This document shows, piece by piece, positions 1-6,159 of a DNA stretch of 12,064 nucleotides (position 1 is the stretch's first letter; each line of letters opens with the position of its first letter). The DNA is taken from positions 1 through 12,064 of the forward strand of contig JQOA01000060.1 in NCBI GenBank assembly GCA_000753945.1, read 5' to 3'. A program made the translations under genes and the position numbers. The notes under the pieces are model-generated. The model searched no databases and had not been told where the DNA came from. It worked only from the letters and a program-made list of their open reading frames with translations. This stretch comes from Smithella sp. D17. Lineage in GTDB: Bacteria > Desulfobacterota > Syntrophia > Syntrophales > Smithellaceae.

Positions 1-28
1 ACTGTAGTTGTGTCCGGAATGGGGTTAA

Positions 29-127
29 ACTTGGGTTAAAGCGGGATTAACTAAAGAGGATTTGCTCGCAGCAATAAAGGGACATGTGCTGGCGGAAGCG
101 CAGGTTATGGGCAAATATAAAAGATAA
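29..127 (+). other. Possible 3' end of a plus-strand gene, perhaps frameshifted
   Basis: A short open stretch on the plus strand ends with TAA at 125-127. Its last residues (K-E-D-L-L-A-A-I-K-G-H-V-L-A-E-A-Q) look like an amphipathic protein C-terminus, rich in charged residues. It has no start of its own, because a TAA lies in frame at 26-28. A different frame from base 1 reads T-V-V-V-S-G-M-G-L-N-L-G and stops at 37-39. A single indel near 28-37 would join the two into one tail. I do not recognise the family. It would be convergent with the ligase gene. It could also be chance. Confidence 0.25.
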
Positions 128-136
128 TGTGGAAAC

Positions 137-165
137 GGCAGCATGATGATCTACGCTGGCTTTTT
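137..165 (+). terminator. Weak hairpin plus T-run, possible terminator for the plus-strand gene
   Basis: GCAGC-type arms at 137-142 and 155-160 can pair (four core base pairs, one G-G mismatch, one outer pair) around a 12-nt loop. TTTTT follows at 161-165. It overlaps the 3' end of the convergent ligase gene. The stem is short and the call is tentative. Confidence 0.25.
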
Positions 166-1533
166 GTTGTCCAAAAATAATTGTTCAATCCGGCGACGAT
201 CAATTTTACCGGTGGCTGTTCTGGCTATTGAAGAAACAATTTTAATGCGACGGGGAACTGCGTAAGGTTCCAGCATATCCATTAAAAGCTTTTTTACGTG
301 GGTTTCGGTCAGGTCGCAGGCAATGACCGCTGCAATTACGCTTTCCCGTCCTTTATCCGTAGGAATCGCTACCACAACAACGTCGCTGACTGTAGGCAAT
401 GTTTTTATTTTATTTTGAACATCAAGCAGGTCAACTCTTTTTCCGGCGACTTTGACAATGCCGTCGGCTCTGCCCAGAAGAACAAAACGGCTATCCTTGT
501 CTTCACATACATCATCACCAGTCATACAGAAACCATCGGCCTCACGTTCCATTTCTGACGAAGCAAAATCGGATTTAACAGACAACCGGCTGCCCATCAA
601 CTTGCATGATACAACATCAAAAGCCTTCCAGCTATCCGTATACTCACTGATACAGCGCGCAGCAATGCCGCCTGTTTCCGTGGAACCGTAGATTTCCGTA
701 ATTCCCACCCCGGTTTTTTTCAGGAAATGCAAACCATCGGAACGATTCAGAACACCGGACGAAGAAAACGCGATCTTGAGTGAAGGAGCGGACAAATTAT
801 CAACTTTCAGGGCACGGTAATGAATGGGCACGCTGACCAGGACAGAAGCTTTATGTTTATTGATCGTGGAAATAATTTCCTGCGGGAATATATAAATATC
901 CGGCAGTACCTGCGCATGAGCGACAAAGGGAACCAGAACGGAGAAAAGCAAACCATAAATATGATAAGGCGGAATAGTGGCTACAAAAAGGTCTTTGTCC
1001 GACAGAGCAAATTTTTTTTGCAAATAAAAAGCTTCCGCTAATAGATTTCGTGGAGTTTTAGACCAGACTTTCGGGTTGCCGGTTGAACCGCCGGTGAAAA
1101 GACGTAAAAATGGTTTGTCCGGATCGCGGATTAACTCCGATTTAATGTTTTCTATTGCAGCGGTAACCGGTGTTATTACTTTTACACCCACCGGCATTTC
1201 TTCCGGCTGATCGGCAATGACAAAGTCAAAACCTACGGCATCATACATTTCCACCAGCGCATGAGCGGAAAAGGAATAAGGCAGAATTAGTTGACAGGAA
1301 CCGGCCAGTGAGGCCAGTACGCAAGCGGCGGTAACCGCTTTGTTTGTGGTGCAGAGGCAAAGAGTTTTTTCTGTGCCGTGACGCGCCAAAGTTTTTTTAA
1401 GGCCGGCGGCCAATTCCAACACATCGTTGTAACTGTATCCGGAAAAAGTAAAATCTTTCTGAAGAACAGTTTTGGATGGCGCCAGAATTTTTTTGTATAA
1501 ATTGATAAAAGAATCTTTTTTTGCATTCAGCAT
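151..1533 (-). CDS. AMP-forming acyl/aryl ligase (acyl-ACP synthetase-like, resembles ApeH of aryl polyene clusters)
   Basis: A 460-residue member of the ANL superfamily, which activates a carboxylic acid with ATP as the acyl-adenylate and passes it to a thiol on CoA or a carrier protein. The P-loop-like A3 motif T-G-G-S-T-G-N-P-K lies at residues 147-155. The A5 motif Y-G-S-T-E-T-G-G is at 282-289, the A7 TGD at 338-340 and the A8 hinge G-R-A-D-G-I-V-K-V-A-G-K-R at 354-366. The catalytic A10 lysine is K443 in T-A-T-G-K-I-D. All key motifs look intact. At about 460 residues it is shorter than typical acyl-CoA synthetases (about 550) and matches the compact ligases of aryl polyene clusters, where the role is to load an aryl starter onto an ACP. 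The substrate here is inferred. The ATG at 1533 has a weak GAAGA site upstream. It lies 61 nt after the HD-GYP gene with no convincing terminator between, so co-transcription is likely. Confidence 0.8.
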   Translation of the reverse strand: MLNAKKDSFINLYKKILAPSKTVLQKDFTFSGYSYNDVLELAAGLKKTLARHGTEKTLCLCTTNKAVTAACVLASLAGSCQLILPYSFSAHALVEMYDAVGFDFVIADQPEEMPVGVKVITPVTAAIENIKSELIRDPDKPFLRLFTGGSTGNPKVWSKTPRNLLAEAFYLQKKFALSDKDLFVATIPPYHIYGLLFSVLVPFVAHAQVLPDIYIFPQEIISTINKHKASVLVSVPIHYRALKVDNLSAPSLKIAFSSSGVLNRSDGLHFLKKTGVGITEIYGSTETGGIAARCISEYTDSWKAFDVVSCKLMGSRLSVKSDFASSEMEREADGFCMTGDDVCEDKDSRFVLLGRADGIVKVAGKRVDLLDVQNKIKTLPTVSDVVVVAIPTDKGRESVIAAVIACDLTETHVKKLLMDMLEPYAVPRRIKIVSSIARTATGKIDRRRIEQLFLDNKKPA

Positions 1534-1594
1534 ATTAAATATTCTTCATTAAACCGGTTTTTTCCGATACGGGATATTTCTGTTAAGACAGGAT

Positions 1595-3940
1595 TTACAC
1601 CCAATAAGCATTAATATCTGTTTCTTCGTTGTCCAGCTTGAAAGAAAAACCTTTTTCTTCAAAAAGGCTTAGACAGGCATCTACAACCAAAGCGTCGAGA
1701 GTGGAGCCACGCTGCTTTCTGATTTCTTCCAATGCAAATGTTACCCCCCGTGCAGGTCTGTAAGGCCGGTTGCTCGCCATGGCTTCCACCGAGTCTGCAA
1801 CAGCGACAATCCTGGATTCTAAAAATATTTCCTCACCGGAAATTCCTAATGGATATCCCGATCCATCTATTCTTTCGTGGTGCTGATGAACAATATCAAC
1901 GATAACCGGGATAAAATCGACCTTATTCAATATTTTGTACCCTACGGAGGGATGAGATCTCATCATCGCAAATTCAAGGTCGCCTAATTTTGACGGTTTT
2001 GTCAGAATAGAAGCGGGAATATATATTTTTCCTATATCGTGAATAAGACCGCCCATACGAATCAAATCGACCCGTTCTTCCGCTAATCCTAATTCCCGGG
2101 CAATAGCCACCGCAAGCTTGGCTACTCGTCTCTGATGACCTGCCGTGTATGGATCTCTTGATTCAACAATCATGGAAATGGCGTCAATGGTACTGCTCAT
2201 GGCTAATTGCAGCTTTTCCAAACTTCTTTTTAATTCCATTTCCGATCTTCTGATGTCGGTTATATTTTTAAATATTCCAACTAATCCGATAAAATTTCCT
2301 TCTGAATCAAAATTCGGCGCACCACTGACACTGAAGTATCGTTCAGTACCATCTTTATGAAGAAGGATAGCTATCTCTTCTTTAAAGGTTTGCTTCTTAT
2401 CTCTGACCTGCTTGAAAGATTTAATATATTTCGACACGTCTTCTTTTCTGGCAACATCCACGAAGTATTTGCCAACCATTTCCTCAGGCCGGTATCCCAA
2501 ATTTGGTTCAATTGCCGGGTTGATATATGAAAATTCCCCGTTGATACCCAAAGTATAAATTATGTCCGGCGCATTTTCGCTGAGAGACCGGAAACGCGCC
2601 TCGCTTTCCTTTATTTTCTGATAAGCTATGGCATTATTAATGCTGATGCCGATCTGCGGGGCAATGCCCATCAAAAGACTCATGTCCGTCTGACTGAGAG
2701 GCTTTTTTGATTGCACATTATCCACAATCAGGATTCCCATAGATTCTCTTTTGTAAACTATAGGAGCGCAGATAAAAGTCTGGGAACCCATGGCACGAAC
2801 AAAATCCAGACTCTTGGCAGAAAGATCACTCTCTATTTCGGAGACATCATTGATCAGGACTGGTTTTTGTTTTTTGAAAACATTCACCGCCGTCCCTTTG
2901 GAAAGAGGATTATCAAGATGAAATTTAATGCTCTTCAGGTAATCTTCATCTTTCGGATTATATCCATAGCCTACCGTATAAACGAGACAGTCTTTTTGCT
3001 TATTGGCCAGCATGATCATGCCCCGGTCGAAATCAAGCCTTTTCTCCAGAGACTCCATTACGAATTTGAGCAGTTGATCAATCTCCAGGATAATGGAAGA
3101 AGCCTGGCCGATTTCCTGTATCAACAGGTTTTCCTTATATCTTTTGTTAATCTGATCAATGAGGCGGTCAGCAGTGTCACCCTGATTGTTGATGGTGTTA
3201 ATTAACTCTTTCTTTTCCGCGTGTTCCGTAAACACAGTCAACCCTATTGCTGTCACCATATACATTAAGACCAGTGCATTCCAATAAACAGAGTTGAGAA
3301 GACTCAGGGAAATTAGACAGGCAACAAAACCAAGAAGGATGTAATAATTGCGGACCTTTTTCCAGACAAGGGAACGTGTTTTCTCCCAGGTGATAATATA
3401 AAGGCAGCAGTCACCGCCCTTGTGAATACAAACAGGATGATCAACTTTGGCAAATTTATTGGTGGTGAGTTTTGCTAATGATTCAAATGTGCCGAGCCGA
3501 TTAAGGCACTGATAGGGCTTCTCAACAACTCCAGGCTGCAATATTACTCTTGCTTCAATCTTTTCAGGACCAATAGCTTTGGTCTTCAAGACCGCCGCTT
3601 TTGTTAGATGTGAATGCAGTTTTTCCAGAACAGAATAAACCGTCGCTGGATTAATAAACTCCCCAAGATACTTGCTCACAACGCCAGAGGCGCGGGAAGA
3701 AGTTATAAAACGCCCTACTTTTCTGGAAATATCCGGATCATTAGTTGTCTTCACAAGTATTGAATTAAAACGATCACTCTGTTCCTGTATCAGCCAATGA
3801 CCTTCATCTTCCACCTGGTAGGTTTCAATACCTGCATATTTTAAAAGGGGTATTATATCGATATCCGGATAGTATCTATGCAGATATTCTAAGTAGTTCT
3901 TGATAATTCGGCTATTGTAAAGAGGAACGTCTTCCATCAT
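1595..3940 (-). CDS. Membrane-anchored sensor with GAF, PAS and HD-GYP domains (c-di-GMP phosphodiesterase)
   Basis: A 781-residue signalling protein. Residues 1-190 form a sensory-type domain ending in C-I-H-K-G-G-D-C-C-L-Y (171-181), reminiscent of cysteine/glycine endings of small-molecule-binding domains such as 4VR; I cannot name it firmly. Two hydrophobic segments follow (about 199-216 and 219-238), then a coiled stretch, a GAF domain (about 279-440), a PAS domain (about 446-565) and HD-GYP (about 585-765). The HD-GYP metal and catalytic residues are present: H601 in A-G-H-Q, H634-D635, H687-H688-E689, the D-G-S-G-Y-P loop at 692-697 and D716. It should therefore hydrolyse c-di-GMP at the inner membrane face. 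Its ATG overlaps the stop of the PilZ gene as ATGA, and the nearest SD-like AGGA is 13 nt away, so translation is probably coupled to the upstream gene. ATG at 3937 is an equally possible start. Confidence 0.85.
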   Translation of the reverse strand: MMEDVPLYNSRIIKNYLEYLHRYYPDIDIIPLLKYAGIETYQVEDEGHWLIQEQSDRFNSILVKTTNDPDISRKVGRFITSSRASGVVSKYLGEFINPATVYSVLEKLHSHLTKAAVLKTKAIGPEKIEARVILQPGVVEKPYQCLNRLGTFESLAKLTTNKFAKVDHPVCIHKGGDCCLYIITWEKTRSLVWKKVRNYYILLGFVACLISLSLLNSVYWNALVLMYMVTAIGLTVFTEHAEKKELINTINNQGDTADRLIDQINKRYKENLLIQEIGQASSIILEIDQLLKFVMESLEKRLDFDRGMIMLANKQKDCLVYTVGYGYNPKDEDYLKSIKFHLDNPLSKGTAVNVFKKQKPVLINDVSEIESDLSAKSLDFVRAMGSQTFICAPIVYKRESMGILIVDNVQSKKPLSQTDMSLLMGIAPQIGISINNAIAYQKIKESEARFRSLSENAPDIIYTLGINGEFSYINPAIEPNLGYRPEEMVGKYFVDVARKEDVSKYIKSFKQVRDKKQTFKEEIAILLHKDGTERYFSVSGAPNFDSEGNFIGLVGIFKNITDIRRSEMELKRSLEKLQLAMSSTIDAISMIVESRDPYTAGHQRRVAKLAVAIARELGLAEERVDLIRMGGLIHDIGKIYIPASILTKPSKLGDLEFAMMRSHPSVGYKILNKVDFIPVIVDIVHQHHERIDGSGYPLGISGEEIFLESRIVAVADSVEAMASNRPYRPARGVTFALEEIRKQRGSTLDALVVDACLSLFEEKGFSFKLDNEETDINAYWV

Positions 3941-6009
3941 TTTTTCAGATATATCCTAAAAAGTGTGCGTATCAATAATTTAAGTCGCATTTTTGTCTTT
4001 CCTATCATATATTCACAAAACTCTCTCCCGTAATGCGCAGACAGAATCCATAAATTATAATTTTTTTCACAGGGAACTCCATTTGCTTCCAGGTAACTGG
4101 ATGGATAAATCAGAACAGGTATTTTGTCAATTGTAAAACAACCGACTAATTGAGAAATAGCAACTGATAGCGTCTCCCAGGGCAATCCCGCTGTATCATT
4201 GACTATAATCTTTATACCGTTGAGGAAATCCGACAGGCTGAGACCGGGATCAGATTGGTTTACAATGAGTACTGCCTTTAACATTCCCTTTTCCTTCAGT
4301 GAAAAACTTTGGTAACTTCTTTTTAAACCGTGCCGGGCATACAGTTCTGACAGAGATTCAACATCTTCCTGCTCTTTACCCAAGCGTAAAACGTCAAGCA
4401 AAAGGCCCCCGGAAACATTATTGTAAAAACGATCTAATTCATCAATGTCAGATGGCATAAAAGACTCCAGTGACCATCCCGCAGGAATCTGTTGATTTTT
4501 ATCGGACGTAGGATAGCTGAGATAAGAAAACAGATCAAGGGAGCAGGCACGCGGATCATTGAAATGTCTGGCAAAACCACCAAAAAAATAAGATGGGAAC
4601 TTATTTTCAGGACGAAAATAGAACATCATATAATCCATCCCGACGCCGGGAAGGCGGTAGTAGCCATCAAAATAACGCATCGTTTGCTTCAGAAATTGCA
4701 GCCCTGTTCGCCTATCTTTGAACGGTCTTGCTGCCAGATGATGAACCATCCATGTCCGCTCATAAGATCTAACCCAAGACATATGTGCATAGATACGTCC
4801 GTTTCGCTGGTAGGTCACATGGGTGATGATTTCCGGATTTTCGCGATAAAGTTTTCGATATGTTTCTTTAATAATATGCCTGTAAGCTTGGACATGCTTA
4901 TATTTTTTAGGATAAATAAATCCGCTTTCAAAAAGAAATTCCCATAACTGATTCACATCAACTTCGTCAGCAACATGGATATGGGGATCAATGACATTAA
5001 TTACTATATGACTTAGCCGATCGTAGCTGACCACATTCATATCGAGAATGCCAAAACCATAGTGGATTCCTTCCTTCTTATCTTCACCACGGTAGAGAAC
5101 CTGGGCCTTGCATTTTATTTTCATTGTGCCGCCATAATTAATGGTCACATCAGGAATGATCATTCCTGCCATCAGGACATCTTCTTCCGCCGCAACATGA
5201 ACAGCAAACCCCGATGTTGAAAGATTATAAACATCTAATTGGATTTTCTTCCTTGTCGCCGGGTGATCAAAAGTAATTTTCGGCAGTGGATTGACTTCGA
5301 CGCGAGGATTACGGAATTTCTTTTTAAAACCTTGACTCAGTTGGCTGACTGTAGGCGAAAAGACAATATTTCTTGTTGCATGATCAGATGTCTGACGGAT
5401 GCATTTACATGATGACGAAAAAACCATCAGTTCATTCCTGTAAAGATGGATGGTTGATGGTTTGCCAGCATTAAACCAACGAAAAGAGCCCACTTCCTCA
5501 GGGCTGACTTCAACGCTAAAGGCCAGGGCGCTGAAATCAACGAGCCTTCCTTGAGCATAAAAACCATTTTGTACTACTTCAACCTTAATATCTTTGCAAA
5601 GGTAACGCCGGGCCCGGCGCTGACCCAATACATAACCATTTTCTGGCAGATGAATAGTAAAATAATCCCTTTCCACATCCTTTAGCTGTGAGGGAACAAG
5701 AAGTAATGATAACCCATTGGTAAAAATAACACTTAAAATATCCGCATTTTCTATAAATTCACGGCTTTCCTCCGGCCAGCGGCAGGTCATCGAATCACCA
5801 CCACAGGGCTCCGGATGTGCCCAAACAAGAATATCTTCCTTATACTTAGGGTGACGAAGCTGCACATATACCATACCATCCGCAAAGTGATGACTATTCC
5901 ATAAATTAATCAGTTGTTTCTGGCTGATAGCTCTTCCTGATTCTAGATTCCGGAGAAGATCCGTGTTTTGAAAAAGCAAAGGAGCAGGTATTTTTTCACT
6001 TTCATTCAT
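3937..6009 (-). CDS. Two-PilZ-domain protein with GNAT-like C-terminal half
   Basis: A 690-residue cytoplasmic protein with no signal peptide. A degenerate PilZ-like unit has R131-R-A-R-R135 followed by D158-F-S160-x-x-A163, where the usual glycine is alanine. A second unit at about 232-340 carries N262-L-S-T-S-G267, a good match to the PilZ D/N-x-S-x-x-G motif, with arginines at 233 and 236 upstream. PilZ domains bind c-di-GMP through these motifs. The C-terminal half (about 350-690) shows two stretches with the strand pattern of GNAT acyltransferases (about 355-495 and 512-665). That assignment is from fold-like pattern only and the substrate is unknown. The in-frame TAA just upstream (6022-6024) fixes ATG 6009 as the only plausible start. 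It has no proper SD, and an 18-codon ORF with a strong SD overlaps it. The partner HD-GYP gene overlaps its 3' end, so receptor and phosphodiesterase are made together. Confidence 0.7.
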   Translation of the reverse strand: MNESEKIPAPLLFQNTDLLRNLESGRAISQKQLINLWNSHHFADGMVYVQLRHPKYKEDILVWAHPEPCGGDSMTCRWPEESREFIENADILSVIFTNGLSLLLVPSQLKDVERDYFTIHLPENGYVLGQRRARRYLCKDIKVEVVQNGFYAQGRLVDFSALAFSVEVSPEEVGSFRWFNAGKPSTIHLYRNELMVFSSSCKCIRQTSDHATRNIVFSPTVSQLSQGFKKKFRNPRVEVNPLPKITFDHPATRKKIQLDVYNLSTSGFAVHVAAEEDVLMAGMIIPDVTINYGGTMKIKCKAQVLYRGEDKKEGIHYGFGILDMNVVSYDRLSHIVINVIDPHIHVADEVDVNQLWEFLFESGFIYPKKYKHVQAYRHIIKETYRKLYRENPEIITHVTYQRNGRIYAHMSWVRSYERTWMVHHLAARPFKDRRTGLQFLKQTMRYFDGYYRLPGVGMDYMMFYFRPENKFPSYFFGGFARHFNDPRACSLDLFSYLSYPTSDKNQQIPAGWSLESFMPSDIDELDRFYNNVSGGLLLDVLRLGKEQEDVESLSELYARHGLKRSYQSFSLKEKGMLKAVLIVNQSDPGLSLSDFLNGIKIIVNDTAGLPWETLSVAISQLVGCFTIDKIPVLIYPSSYLEANGVPCEKNYNLWILSAHYGREFCEYMIGKTKMRLKLLIRTLFRIYLKK

Positions 6010-6058
6010 CTCTACATAATCTTAATATTGGTTTAACAGTCTGATCTAAGCTAAACAT
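6002..6058 (-). CDS. 18-residue leader ORF coupled to the PilZ gene
   Basis: ATG at 6058 begins an ORF reading MFSLDQTVKPILRLCRDE, stopping at TGA 6004-6002. It has the best ribosome binding site seen in this region: GGAGGG with a 7-nt spacer to the ATG. Its stop overlaps the PilZ start (ATG 6009) by 8 nt, and the PilZ ATG has no usable SD of its own. This layout fits translational coupling, where ribosomes ending the leader restart on the PilZ gene. I see no run of one amino acid that would suggest classical attenuation. Whether the peptide has a function is unknown, and it has no recognisable family. Confidence 0.5.
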   Translation of the reverse strand: MFSLDQTVKPILRLCRDE

Positions 6059-6101
6059 ACTCAAACCCTCCGTTGTTGATAAAGCTTCCTAATTTTATTG
6101 C

Positions 6102-6127
6102 CGGTCCATCTTATAAGAAAAAGACCG
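6102..6127 (-). promoter_or_regulatory. Nested inverted repeat in the PilZ-gene leader
   Basis: On the minus strand CGGTC (6127-6123) pairs with GACCG (6106-6102). Inside the loop lies a perfect 10-nt palindrome, TCTTATAAGA, at 6109-6118. It sits 44 nt upstream of the leader ORF start. It could be an RNA hairpin, an operator dyad around a TATAAG-like -10 element, or a weak end to the epimerase transcript. No -35 box with good spacing was found, so the role is open. Confidence 0.3.
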
Positions 6128-6159
6128 ACACAACCGCTATTTATGATGAATATAAATTT

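Noticed and set aside
142..144. 40-codon minus-strand ORF starting at ATG 144
   Set aside because: It is codon-phase antisense to the plus-strand tail at 29-127, with a composition typical of a shadow frame.
2711..3205. 164-codon plus-strand ORF
   Set aside because: It lies entirely antisense to the GAF part of the HD-GYP gene, which has clear domain motifs; the plus-strand translation shows no family features.
4492..4947. 151-codon plus-strand ORF
   Set aside because: Antisense to the PilZ protein gene, with no convincing start site and a composition typical of a reverse-frame shadow.
6010..6159. Possible c-di-GMP (GEMM) riboswitch upstream of the PilZ gene
   Set aside because: I looked for the conserved GEMM core words in this leader and did not find them; only the leader ORF and a nested dyad are visible.
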